In this document: one piece after another, positions 10,493 through 20,937 of the stretch
Layout of the letters: each line of letters starts with the position of its first letter
Numbering within the stretch: the first letter of the stretch is position 1
NCBI RefSeq assembly: GCF_040869045.1
Contig: NC_090322.1
Coordinates: forward strand, 188,851,477 to 188,915,476
From: Eurosta solidaginis
Lineage: Eukaryota > Arthropoda > Insecta > Diptera > Tephritidae
DNA length: 64,000 nt
Reading direction: 5' to 3'
Notes under the pieces: model-generated
The model's database searches: none
The model's input: the letters and a program-made list of their open reading frames with translations, nothing else
What the model was told of the DNA's origin: nothing
Program-made: the position numbers and the translations under genes

Positions 10493-10985
10493 TAGGTTAG
10501 GTAAAGTTGAACCTTCCGTTCCATGAGGACCGCTCATAAACTTAATGAGTCCATATTAGTCACAGAAGTTTGTTTAACTACCAAATAAAAACAACCCTAT
10601 CAATAACCAGAGCTTATGTTATAAAATTACTCCCTCTTTGTGGCATACTAGACGTTTTCTACGACCTGTGCCACTTGCTCATAAACTGTATCGCATTTAA
10701 TAGCTAAAATCTTAGCCTAGCAAGAGCAGGACATGAGCACAAAACGTGGTCGATCGTTTTCTCCTGCAAACCGCATTCCTACATCTGGTATCAGTGACCA
10801 ACATTAATTTCAACGGATGTGACGCCAGAAAAGAGTGTCGAGTCCGAATATCCGTCATGCACTGTACATTATTCCTCTCTTTTATATGATAGACGTAACT
10901 TTGTTAGTCTAAGGTTGTAAGACCAACACAAGATCTTCGACACTTTACAGCCCCGCGTTTGTTTCCACTCGTTCTCTAGTTGGTC
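10493..10985 (-). pseudogene. Decayed C-terminus of a LOA-like ORF2
   Basis: On the minus strand one frame gives a C-terminal signature like that of the intact ORF2 at 2967-6569: a CKVSKILC-type stretch near 10930, then EKTIDHVLCSCPALARLRF from about 10765 down to 10709, the zinc-binding end of LOA/R1-type ORF2 proteins. Other parts require frame changes and contain stops. The 3' side (toward lower coordinates) ends in ACCTAACCTAGCC at about 10493-10506, resembling the CCTAA tail of the intact element. It is 5'-truncated and dead. Sequence divergence suggests a different, older LOA family. Confidence 0.65.
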
Positions 10986-11254
10986 GATTATGTCCTTTTT
11001 ATTTTTACAATAATAAAAATGTGTGTACTGTATAATTATTTTATTGGTTTTTGTCCGTTATTACTAGATGTAGTCATCACCGCGGTAAAAGTTGTTAAAT
11101 CAGCTTTTTACATAAAAAAATTTTTGAAATTGATAGAAATAGGAAGATGTCAGCACATGGTGGTATAAAAAAAGTTTATAAAACCTGTTAAGCTCGAAAT
11201 CGCTGCTACTCCATACATTTTCAAAACTTTTAAAGTTGTGTCTAGATTTCGTTC

Positions 11255-11505
11255 AATTGATGGCTAGGCCATGTTATGCGATTGAAAGCTGATGCTCTGG
11301 CTAAGAAAGTATTTTTTATCGGAATCCGCCTATGGGAGCATAGGAAGACGGTGAGAACTGCCGAAGAACAAGGTGGAAAATGATTTAAACTCCTTTGGGG
11401 TGACCAATTGGCGCCAGTTGGCAGAGCGAAGAAGCTATTGGCGCCTTTTGTTGGACGGCCATAACCGTTTAGACGGTTAAGTGCCAATTAAGTAAGTAAG
11501 ACTTT
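11255..11505 (+). pseudogene. RTE-like non-LTR element, 3'-end fragment
   Basis: About 250 bp corresponding to the last part of the better preserved fragment at 62620-63056. The shared parts include the region coding for the GVTNWR(R/Q)LAER motif near the end of ORF2 and the terminal GACGGCCATAACCGTTTAGA. The 3' end is a short UTR and TAAG repeats (AATTAAGTAAGTAAG), as expected for an element with a microsatellite tail. Stops and indels break the frame. Clade assignment (RTE-like) is by the C-terminal protein signature only. Confidence 0.7.
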
Positions 11506-11568
11506 GAATAATATAAGCTTTTACTTAAATGCCATAATACATATGTACATCGTATTTAGTTCAATAAA

Positions 11569-12238
11569 ATGGTGAAATTGACACACAATTCTGATACGGC
11601 TCCGAAAAGCCTTGAAATACTTCAAAACAACGAGTTTCCGATCGACCTTATTCATGGTTATATCCACCAATTTTACGCTAGGAATAAAAACAAAGAACAA
11701 AACATAAACAAAATATATAAGACTGCCGTATTTGTACCTGGTTTGTCTAACCGAATAAAACATTCAAACATGTATGACAAGGAAAAATTTCAAATGGCGT
11801 TCCAGTATAAAAATACCCTACAACAGATATACAGCAATACAAAAAGCAAAAAGCAAAATCGAAACTTACGAGAAATCCGACGTAATATACAAAATTAAAT
11901 GTAATGGCGACGGGTCCCACTTATGCAACAAAGTATATGTGGGTACTACTAAATTAAAACTAAAGACAAGGATTTCCGCTCACAAATCGAACATCAAAAA
12001 TCGCGACCACTCTAACGACAACAGAACAGCTTTATCGCAACGATGCAAGACCACGGGACGCTCTCCGGACTTAGAGAATGTTACAATATTGCAAGAAGAA
12101 AAACGATATTCCAAGCGGTACACTCTCGAAATGCTACATATTATCAATACATACATACACATGCATTTTAAGAGCGACACCGACAACATCTCTCACGCAT
12201 ACAGGCATTTGGTAATGAAGAGAAGTCAGCAACAATAA
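11569..12238 (+). pseudogene. Penelope-like element, C-terminal GIY-YIG endonuclease part
   Basis: The frame starting about 11569 and the frame ending at 12238 overlap and together give the end of a Penelope-type protein: FVPGLSNRIKHS, then DVIYKIKC, KVYVGTTKLKLKTRISAHKSN and DLENVTILQEEKRYSKR. IYK...VYVGTT with the R/H-rich segment is the GIY-YIG nuclease fold that Penelope elements carry after their reverse transcriptase. The switch from frame 1 to frame 2 falls at about 11850, in an A-rich stretch with AAAAAGC repeated, so an indel there is likely. The reverse transcriptase part is missing, and a stop lies just upstream of 11569. This is a 5'-truncated, dead copy that ends close to the TAA at 12236. 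Confidence 0.82.
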
Positions 12239-13502
12239 TGCTGAGGGTGTCCAATAAGTTAATATATACGTTGTTGTTAGCAGATATTTTGCTTATTATT
12301 ACTGTTTATTATTTGTATACATTTTTGTTTTCTGTTTATGATATTCTCGGTTCTTTACTTAAATTTTAAATTAGTCGAAAAGGTGCATTCACAAGTGTAA
12401 GTGTTAGATTATGTTTGTGCATTTATGGTTTTTATAGAAAAATTTATTCTAGATGATTTCTAATTGAAATCGAAATATCGACAAAATAAATAAATACAAC
12501 ATATATGGTATAATTAATTGCATTTTTATTACTAATATATATGTGTGGCCTACAGCTCGGAAATTCTTCTTGATATAGCCTTGAAATTATCTAAAAAATA
12601 GCGCCGAAATGATCCCGGGCGCCCCCTAATAGCTTCAAAATTGTTTTGAAAATCATACTGGAATTATCCCGAAATTAGTTCGATATTATAATGAAAAAAT
12701 CAAGAATTTTGCTTAATTAGGGTTATGAACCATCCACCGGACAATAAACTCCTCTAGCTTTCAAGACACTATTCTGAAAAATTTATTTTTTACTTTAGTT
12801 GTTTTGCATTTTGACACAAAACTTTCGTTTATTTTAATGGCCACCATAATCATGCTAATGTTACGTATACTCTATGGCGATTTTAAAATGACGGTTGGCC
12901 TCAGGCACATAGTCGGTATATTTAATAGTAGGATATATGTGCGTATGATGCTTGTTACTTCTAAAGTTGTGTATATGTATATATACAGATATGCATGAAT
13001 GTACACATTTGGCTTTTAATATTTGGGTTCGTGTGTATTCTATGTATAAAAGTTTTTGCCTTACGCGAACGTGAGTTTTAAATAAATATGTATTACAATG
13101 TGATTAGATTAATTTAGGGGAATGAAAGATATCAAAAACCATTCATTGCCAATAGCAAATGTGAAACATCGAATAATTTATTTTTATTGTATTGCCTATT
13201 ACGTTAGTCATAAGTGGCGTATGCTCACAATTGGGAAACTTAATTATAATTATTGTACTACAAAATGCCTTCAAGTAAGCTCGTGCGTGAACATAAAGAT
13301 TTGAAATATGTGTATAATTTAAGGATATTATGTAGTTAAAGCTTGAATTCCTTATATATAAAAATTATTGTCCATAAACTATTCAGTAGGCGACAAATAA
13401 GCTTTACTTAACTGTTATGCATTTAAAATATAAAAAAATAATGACAAAGGAATTTGGATTATGTAAAAAAATGTTTTTATAACTTTTTGAATTACTTTAA
13501 TA
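12239..13502. other. No gene seen; AT-rich spacer
   Basis: The first part may be the 3' UTR of the Penelope fragment. The rest is AT-rich with microsatellite-like ATATAT stretches and no recognisable coding region. Confidence 0.55.
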
Positions 13503-13826
13503 CCGTCGCCTGCTAGCCAGAAGCATGAATTTGCAATTTTTCCGACTTTGTGTTAGAGTTACTCTTTACATTCTCTAGGTTCTACTTAAATCTAGAGCTT
13601 CCTACGTACATACATGGAAACCCAAATAATTTGCAATGCCATTTTCACGAATGTATAATTCAATCACACAAAGCTGAGCCAGAAAAATGAATGTGGTACA
13701 TTGTATGACACATTCTTTGATATGGCTAAACAATTTTTGAAAAAAAAAAATAAGAACAGCACATATTCGTATGTTCGAATGTTCGGGTATACGTGCTTGG
13801 TATTATTCAAAAAAAATTATACCAAT

Positions 13827-14314
13827 TGTTGGATGTCACAGCGATCAGTATGAACGCCACATAACATGACCAGTACGGGAACACACCATTATTTGGTCAT
13901 CTGTATATTAACATAGACATTTGTAATCTCTATATTCACATTCATGTTATCGATAAGTCAATATAACTTCATAATACCTTTTGTCATCACTGTTTTTGCA
14001 AATTCTTTGTACATACCGGCAAATTTTCTATACGTACTAATAAACCTGTAAAACTATTGATACCACTAAATCAAATTCAGTGTCTTATTATATTAAATCC
14101 GGTAGTAGTGCAGTTATACTAAGCATCTATTTCGAAACCAAGACCATCGACTAAATTGTAAGGGTCTACAACCATACTCAACGGGAAGAGCTTTTTTGGT
14201 TGGTTCATCACGCCATTTAAACAACTGCTGAAAGGTAAGGTGACGAGATCGTTGGCTTCGCGGAATATGACCCGGCATTTCATATAGAATCTAATTTGGA
14301 TTCTGCTCCCGCCA
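13827..14314 (+). repeat. BEL/Pao 5' LTR
   Basis: 488 bp, beginning TGTTGGATGTCACAGCGATC and ending CTCCCGCCA. It contains an AATAAA-type signal (CTAATAAACC, about 14038) consistent with a polyadenylation site. It matches the 3' LTR at all but one base. Confidence 0.92.
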
Positions 14315-14315
14315 C

Positions 14316-14333
14316 TGGTCCTTCGAGCCGGAT
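14316..14333 (+). other. Primer binding site complementary to tRNA-Tyr
   Basis: TGGTCCTTCGAGCCGGAT follows the LTR after one base. Its reverse complement ends in CGAAGGACCA preceded by ATCCGGCT, matching from memory the T-arm/acceptor 3' end of eukaryotic tRNA-Tyr (5' half CCTTCGA). The identification of the tRNA rests on recall and could be tested against fly tRNA sequences. Confidence 0.75.
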
Positions 14334-14624
14334 CAGTTTTCGCGAAATATCACTAACTCTGATGTCAAGAAATCGCTTGTGTCCACTTAACCTCAAAAGG
14401 CATCGCCAAACACGTTTAGTCAATTCTTCGTAACGCGAACAAAGCTGACTGTTTGGAATCGCCAAGAGCGAACGTTCAACACTACAAAGCTCATCATCAT
14501 TTCTATCAGCACACACCATCAAGGCCATCCGAATCCGTAAACCCCCCAATTGTGACGAAAGGCAACAGCATTTCGAGGTAAGTGACTGTATAATTTCGTT
14601 GGCAATTTTTTTTTCTATACCGAC

Positions 14625-17002
14625 ATGCCGGAAACCGACTCACCGGCTGAGAAATCAGTGGCTCTCACTGAAGAAGAGCAACTGGTGGCGGAACAACTCG
14701 ATCTGCTCGAACGTTTACGTAAAGAGCGACCAAATTTCGATAAAGATGGACCAAATCGACGTTCTAAAGGGCAGTTTGCTACACGCCTCAATCGAATCTC
14801 GCAAACTCTTTTAGCCTTCAATGCGAACCATCGCACATTGGTGCGTTCCAGATTATCTCGAGATGACGAATATTTCAAACGGGACATCTTTGGGTCTTTT
14901 CAATCTGAGCATGCAGATGCAATCGACCATATCGAAAATGTATTCGACCAACTGTATCCAAATGAAACCCACGAAACCCAAACCGCCTTTCCTAATTCTA
15001 CTGCATCGGCTTCTGCAACAACGGAAACGATTAATACGATCATACGTGAAGTTCACACCGATAGCACGTTTAGACCTCCTGAGCTGAAAATAGAAAAATT
15101 TGACGGCGAACCAACTAAATGGCCAACTTTTTTTGCATCATTTCAAGCTATTCATAATAATCCAAAGTTATCAAAGCATCAAAAATTTGTGTATCTAAAA
15201 TCATTTCTTACCACAGACGTAACGTCATCCATCGCTCATTTGGAGGTTATGGATGACACGTATGACGAAGCCCTCAATGATTTAAAGGATCGTTATAGTA
15301 ATGATCAGGTTCTGTTTACAGCATTCATGAGAAAATTTATGAATTTGCCGACTTATAGTCAACGTGAATCGGCAGCTGAGCTTAAATCATTGCATGACTC
15401 TGCACGTGCCTACGTTGTTCAATTGAAGAACCTTAAGTTCAATACCGAGGCGAATTCTGAGTTTTTTGCGTTCCATTTACTCGATAAGCTCTCACCAGCT
15501 ACACGTCTTGATTTTGAAAGATATCGCAAGGAACCGAAGACAGTTGCAAAACTTCAACAATTACTAGACTTTTTGAAATCGACATTTCTCATTGTTGATG
15601 CTGCCGTTCATGCAAGTCACCACAACAATTCCAAAGCATCACTTAATGCAAAGCCTAACAATATATCCACCAAGCCTGTTAACAGAAGGGAAATACAAAA
15701 TCTTCACGTCGCAAAAAAATCCATCATCTGTCCGATCGAAGGGTGTAAGGGATCACATGTCCTTCGCAAGTGCCAACAATTTTTGCAATGGACCCCCTTT
15801 GAGCGCAAATCGTTCGCAAGTGCCCATAAGCTGTGCTTTAATTGTCTCGGTCATTCAACCTCAACACCATGTTCTAGCAAACATTCTTGTTTTACCTGTG
15901 GTGGTAGGCATTACACTTTATTGCATTTCAACCATTCAAAGTTATCATCAAATACAACATCTCTCCGAGATCCAGAACCGTTATCGAACTCACCTCACGT
16001 TAACCATGCGCCTTTGGTTAATCCGCAAATGGTTTCCAACAATTTGGTACACACAAGTTCCACAATTCTACTTGCAACAGCAATTGTCAGTGTCATTGAT
16101 GCATCTGGCCAGCCTGTCCGGCTTCGTGCATTAATCGACAATGGATCGCAGCAATCCGTCATTACTACGCGCGTTGTTCAACGACTGAAATTACCCTTCA
16201 TTCCTTTCTGTATAGGTTACCGGCCCATGGGGGAATCTCAATACAAAATTGCTGATAAGGGAGTTATTCTTAGTATTCAATCAATTGTCAATCCTAACTT
16301 TAATTTTAAATCGAAATTTGCAGTTCTTCCATCAATCACCTCGGAGTTGCCTTTGCATCCAGTCAAAGTGAAGTCTTGGCCTCATCTTAAAAATTTATCA
16401 CTGGCTGATCCTCACTATGCAACTCCGGGCCAAATTGATTTGTTATTGGCCGGCGATGTATACGGTCGCATTCTTGAAAGCGGGGTGTGTAAGGGTGAGA
16501 TCGGTGATCCCATTGCTCAATGCACGGCTTTGGGGTGGATCCTGTTTGGGGAATTATTTCAACAAAATCATGTTCTAACCTTTCCATTAACTCAGTGTAA
16601 CCATATTTCCACAACAGAAATACGAGATTTGCTTACAAGGTTTTATGAACTAGAGGAAGTACCTATTGTCAGATCGACATCCAAGGAAGATGAATGGACA
16701 GAAAGGTTTTACCAGGAGACTACCCTTCGTCAACGAAATGGAAAGTTTATGGTGCGCCTACCCTTCAAATCCTATTTAGATCCGTCAATTGCATTAGGTT
16801 CCTCCTACGAAGTGGCACTTCAACGCTTTCAATCGCTACAACGTCGCTTCAGCCGTGACAACAAATTCAAGGAAGCATATTTTAAGGTCTTTAACGAGTA
16901 TCAAAAATTGAATCAGGTCAAGTTAATGCACCAGATCCAAGAAAAGCATTATTATTTGCCCCACCATGCAGTGTTTAAAGAAACCAGCCTCACCACCAAA
17001 TT
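14625..17002 (+). CDS. BEL/Pao gag-protease and N-terminal pol (frame 1 of 2)
   Basis: An open frame from the ATG at 14625. Coiled, charged N-terminus; then a DUF1759-type BEL Gag domain with FDGEPTKWPTFFASF at about residue 158; cysteine/histidine clusters from C369 (CPIEGCKGSH) and about residue 404 (CFNCLGHS, CFTCGGRHY) that look like nucleic-acid-binding knuckles; and an aspartic protease with D505 in LIDNGSQQS. The latter part runs into the start of the reverse transcriptase region. Family members normally encode one polyprotein. Here the conserved frame shifts just before 17006, and this frame then stops at 17051. The two frames together appear to encode a complete BEL polyprotein apart from that shift. 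Confidence 0.9.
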
Positions 17003-19999
17003 CGACAGGTTTTTGACGGCTCGGCCAAGTCTACAAACGGAAAATCGTTAAACGACATTTTGACCACCGGTCCCGTTTTACAAGCCAATTTAGTCTCAAT
17101 TATTCTAAACTGGAGAACGCACAAATATGCCTTCATTGCAGATATTGAAAAAATGTATCGCTGCATCGACATGCATCCAGACGACACCCACTATCAATAC
17201 ATTTTATGGCAAGACGACGACAATTCGGGCATTCAAACATATGCGCTTCAAACTGTAACGTTTGGCCTCGCACCATCACCGTATCAGGCTATTAAAACTC
17301 TTCACGTATTGGCCGAAGAAGCCAAACTCACTTCGCCAGCGGTCTACAGCGCTCTTAAGTTTGAAACATACGTGGATGACGTCACGACCGGAAGCGAAAC
17401 AATCGAGGACGCCATACAAATGATTCAAGAACTCATTAAGTTGCTTCGCAGTGCTGGTTTTGAACTTCGCAAATGGGCGAGCAATTCACCGGAAATTCTT
17501 AAGCAAATTCCCGTCGAATATCGCGATGAAACCACGATGTGTTTATTCAATCCTGAAGATTCCATTAAAGCACTTGGGTTGGGATGGTCAAGACTCAGCG
17601 ATTTTTTTACCTTTTCGATGAAATTTCCAACGGCGCCGCGACTGACAAAACGCAATGTCTCCTCGATAGTGGCACGTCTGTTCGACCCACTCGGTTGGCT
17701 GAATCCCTTCGTCACCAAGGAAAAAATTTTTCTAAACAAGCTATGGGAACAGAAATTGGATTGGGATGAACCCGTAACGTGTATCAATCTACAGTCTGAA
17801 TTTAACCAAACTATGGATGACCTTCAGTTAATCAAGCACATTGAAATCCCTCGCTGGATCCGTACATCCTCAACGAACAAAAACAACCAACTTCACGTTT
17901 TCTGCGACAGTTCAACCAAGGCCTACGCCACCGCGATTTATCTCCGAACGGTCGACGTAAACGGATACGTCTATGTCAACCTATTAGCAGCAAAGAGTAA
18001 ACTGGCACCCATTCGAAAACCGTTAACAATACCTAGAGCAGAAATATGCGGTGCGACGCTGGCGGTCACATTACTTGATGGTGTCAAACAATCATTGAGA
18101 CTTAACATCGACAAGGTTTTTATGTGGACCGATTCCACCGTCGTATTATCCTGGATTCGAGGAGATCCCAATCGCTGGGCTGTCTTCGTATGCAATCGCG
18201 TTCACAAAATTCTGGCGTCGACTGAAGTTGAACAATGGAATCATGCCTCTTCCTCAGCTAATCCAGCCGATCTCAACAGTCGGGGTTTAACAATTACCGA
18301 ATTGCGCCATTCGTCACTATGGTGGCACGGACCTCCATTTCTATCTTTGTCACAAGCGGAATGGCCAAACTCATCATACGAACTTCACGACGATGATGAT
18401 TCCGAACTTCGTGCTCGATTCAAAAGCATAAATCTTACTACAAAGGAAGAGGGCGGATTGGAACCACTCCTTAAACGATTTTCCAACTTCAATCGCCTTC
18501 GTCGAGCTGTCGCATACGCCATTCGTTTTGTGAAAATTATGAGATCTTCAATCAACCTCACACGGCAACGTCCATCAATTGCAATGCTTTCGAACCCAAT
18601 AAGCCACCTCATTCAACATATCCCTCCTCCTACAGTTATCGAAATTCAACATAGCGAATTGTCACTCATCCGCTGGATCCAATCCACGGAATTCTCATCC
18701 GAGCTCAAAACAGTTCACACTAAGAAATCAATTCCAAAATCTAGCAAACTATTTCGTCTTAATCCATTCATTGACGATAATAATATTCTTCGTGCAAATG
18801 GCCGCTTGCAAAATGCCTTTATGTCGTTTGAAGAGAAATTTCCAATAATACTCCCGTCAAGGAGCCATCTCGCGACGTTAATCGTATACCATTATCATCG
18901 CCTCACGTTACATGGAGGGCCCCAAGTCACCGTCAATCAAATTCGACAAATTTACTGGATTTTAGATGTGCGCAATCTCGCTCGTCGTCTCATCCGAAGC
19001 TGTGTTATTTGTTTCAGGGCGCGTCCAGTTTTATCTCAACAACAAATGGCCGCCTTACCCACGGTGCGTGTGAACCACAACACTCGACCATTCGCTTCCA
19101 CCATCATCGATTACGCAGGTCCATATGACATTCGTTCCTCAAGAGGTCGCGGCCAAAAGTCATACAAGGGCTACGTCGCTGTGTTCACTTGCATGACCAC
19201 CAAAGCAGTTCACTTGGAGGCAGCTGGCGATCTCTCGACCCAAACATTCCTACACGCATTCGACCGTTTTGTGGCCAGGCGAGGATTTTGTCACGACGTA
19301 TTCAGTGACTGCGGAACGAATTTTGTTGGTGCTGATCATGAGAATCAAAGAAGCCAATCCCAATATCTCCGATCAATAGCAAAGGAAATTATCCCAGCTC
19401 TCACGAATCGACATATTCAATGGCATTTTAGCCCACCCGGTGCTCCTCATTTTAATGGTTTAGCTGAAGCGGCGGTGAAATCCATGAAATTTCACTTGGC
19501 TAGAGTAATCGGAAAGGCCAAATTGACTTTTGAGGAGTTCTCAACCGTCCTAACCCGCATTGAGGCGGTGCTAAATTCCAGACCGATCTCACCAATTACG
19601 GATAATCCCAACGACTTTACTGCAATAACGCCTGGACACTTCCTCACGGGCAACGCTCTTCTATCTCGACCGCAACCACCATGTGAATCGAATCCAATTA
19701 AACGACATCAGCTAATGGACCAAATGGTTCAGCACTTTTGGCAGCGATTCAAAGAGGATATTTTGTCTACTATGCAGATCCGTACTAAATGGCAAGAAAG
19801 GAAGCCGAACATTAAGGAAAACGATTTGGTTATCATCAAAGATGATCGCTTTCCAGTTGGTCAGTGGCCCATGGGTCACGTGGTCTCGTTACATCCCGGA
19901 AGCGATGAGCTCATTCGCGTGGTAACCATCAAGACAGCCACGGGCACGTTCAAAAGACCGATCACAAAGCTGGACTTGGTACCCATCGTTGCTCATTAA
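17003..19999 (+). CDS. BEL/Pao pol: reverse transcriptase, RNase H, integrase (frame 2 of 2)
   Basis: The +2 frame carries the continuation of the polyprotein. The first clear reverse transcriptase motif is VFDGSAKS at about 17009. Further motifs are FIADIEKMYRCI, YVDD at 17369-17380, the RNase H segments HVFCDSSTKAYATAIY, PRAEICGATL and WTDSTVVLSW, an integrase HHCC region (HGG...CVICFRARP, near 18910-19023), and the integrase core with D at 19109, D at 19307 (FSDCGTNF) and E at 19466 (GLAEAAVKS). The end (WQERKPNIKENDLVIIKDD) is the BEL C-terminal domain annotated as DUF5641. There are no internal stops across about 1000 codons. No ATG is expected because it should be expressed as part of the gag-pol polyprotein. 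Confidence 0.92.
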   Translation, partial: RQVFDGSAKSTNGKSLNDILTTGPVLQANLVSIILNWRTHKYAFIADIEKMYRCIDMHPDDTHYQYILWQDDDNSGIQTYALQTVTFGLAPSPYQAIKTLHVLAEEAKLTSPAVYSALKFETYVDDVTTGSETIEDAIQMIQELIKLLRSAGFELRKWASNSPEILKQIPVEYRDETTMCLFNPEDSIKALGLGWSRLSDFFTFSMKFPTAPRLTKRNVSSIVARLFDPLGWLNPFVTKEKIFLNKLWEQKLDWDEPVTCINLQSEFNQTMDDLQLIKHIEIPRWIRTSSTNKNNQLHVFCDSSTKAYATAIYLRTVDVNGYVYVNLLAAKSKLAPIRKPLTIPRAEICGATLAVTLLDGVKQSLRLNIDKVFMWTDSTVVLSWIRGDPNRWAVFVCNRVHKILASTEVEQWNHASSSANPADLNSRGLTITELRHSSLWWHGPPFLSLSQAEWPNSSYELHDDDDSELRARFKSINLTTKEEGGLEPLLKRFSNFNRLRRAVAYAIRFVKIMRSSINLTRQRPSIAMLSNPISHLIQHIPPPTVIEIQHSELSLIRWIQSTEFSSELKTVHTKKSIPKSSKLFRLNPFIDDNNILRANGRLQNAFMSFEEKFPIILPSRSHLATLIVYHYHRLTLHGGPQVTVNQIRQIYWILDVRNLARRLIRSCVICFRARPVLSQQQMAALPTVRVNHNTRPFASTIIDYAGPYDIRSSRGRGQKSYKGYVAVFTCMTTKAVHLEAAGDLSTQTFLHAFDRFVARRGFCHDVFSDCGTNFVGADHENQRSQSQYLRSIAKEIIPALTNRHIQWHFSPPGAPHFNGLAEAAVKSMKFHLARVIGKAKLTFEEFSTVLTRIEAVLNSRPISPITDNPNDFTAITPGHFLTGNALLSRPQPPCESNPIKRHQLMDQMVQHFWQRFKEDILSTMQIRTKWQERKPNIKENDLVIIKDDRFPVGQWPMGHVVSLHPGSDELIRVVTIKTATGTFKRPITKLDLVPIVAH

Positions 20000-20212
20000 C
20001 CTGTTAACTATTGCCATACGAATTTGGGTTAGTCACTTATTCTCCTATTCGAGTAAAACTATGTGGATTTCATATATATACAACCTGTTTACTTATTGCC
20101 ATACGAATTTGGTTCAGTCATTTATTCTCTTCTCCGAGTAATGCCATGTTGATTCATATACAACCAGTTTAACGCAGGACTAATGCCAACAATGATGCCA
20201 TGGCCGGGAGAA
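20000..20212 (+). repeat. BEL 3' UTR with an ~85-bp tandem duplication and purine tract
   Basis: Two imperfect ~80-85-bp direct copies begin AACCTGTTAACTATTGCCAT and AACCTGTTTACTTATTGCCA, with the start of a third (AACCAGTTTAA). The purine-rich GGCCGGGAGAA immediately precedes the 3' LTR and would prime plus-strand synthesis. Confidence 0.8.
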
Positions 20213-20700
20213 TGTTGGATGTCACAGCGATCAGTATGAACGCCACATAACATGACCAGTACGGGAACACACCATTATTTGGTCATCTGTATATTAACAT
20301 AGACATTTGTAATCTCTATATTCACATTCATGTTATCGATAAGTCAATATAACTTCATAATACCTTTTGTCATCACTGTTTTTGCAAATTCTTTGTACAT
20401 ACCGGCAAATTTTCTATACGTACTAATAAACCTGTAAAACTATTGATACCACTAAATCAAATTCAGTGTCTTATTATAATAAATCCGGTAGTAGTGCAGT
20501 TATACTAAGCATCTATTTCGAAACCAAGACCATCGACTAAATTGTAAGGGTCTACAACCATACTCAACGGGAAGAGCTTTTTTGGTTGGTTCATCACGCC
20601 ATTTAAACAACTGCTGAAAGGTAAGGTGACGAGATCGTTGGCTTCGCGGAATATGACCCGGCATTTCATATAGAATCTAATTTGGATTCTGCTCCCGCCA
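20213..20700 (+). repeat. BEL/Pao 3' LTR
   Basis: 488 bp, same ends as the 5' LTR. The only difference I find is TTATAATAAATCC here against TTATATTAAATCC in the 5' LTR. Confidence 0.92.
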
Positions 20701-20721
20701 CCAATAAAGAATTTTTAATAG

Positions 20722-20937
20722 CTTAATATCCGAAAAAATAGTTGGTTAATTGAAGGCAAACCGGTTTATTCGAAGCCCTTGCCTCTTCCCGAATCAAAAC
20801 TAAAATACTTGGAACAATTGTGTGATAAACTGGTTATACTAAAACAATATCATTCTTTTTATAAAAATTTTGAGGGCAACGGTTTTCCGGAACTCAACAT
20901 TTCAGAAGATTCTGATTCTGATGAGAATAAGAACTAG
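20722..20937 (+). pseudogene. Transposon T coding remnant, copy 1
   Basis: A frame free of stops from 20722 to a TAG at 20935-20937, about 71 codons. The core runs GKPVYSKPLPLPESKLKYLE, then LVILKQYHSFYKNFEG, and an acidic end (SEDSDSDENKN). The same reading is kept in copy 2 (42708-42920) with conservative changes (P/A, K/N, Q/K, F/L), suggesting past selection on a protein C-terminus. I do not recognise the family. An upstream in-frame TAG (20719-20721) means it is either a 3' exon or the remnant of a broken gene. Confidence 0.55.

Larger units (their letters stand above)
13827..20700 (+). mobile_element. BEL/Pao LTR retrotransposon, young insertion
   Basis: A 6874-bp element with 488-bp LTRs at both ends (TGTTGG...GCCA), a CCAAT target duplication (13822-13826 and 20701-20705), a primer binding site right after the 5' LTR, and a purine-rich tract before the 3' LTR. 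The LTRs differ by one base in my reading (near 14093 and 20479), so insertion is recent. The paralogous empty site in the second copy of transposon T (about 42910-42930, minus strand) independently confirms the junction. The coding capacity is gag-protease and reverse transcriptase-RNase H-integrase, separated by one apparent frameshift. No envelope-like ORF is visible. Confidence 0.93.

Noticed and set aside
11242..11487. Minus-strand 81-residue frame
   Set aside because: It is the antisense of the RTE-like C-terminal fragment read on the + strand. The equivalent antisense frame appears at 62637-62855.
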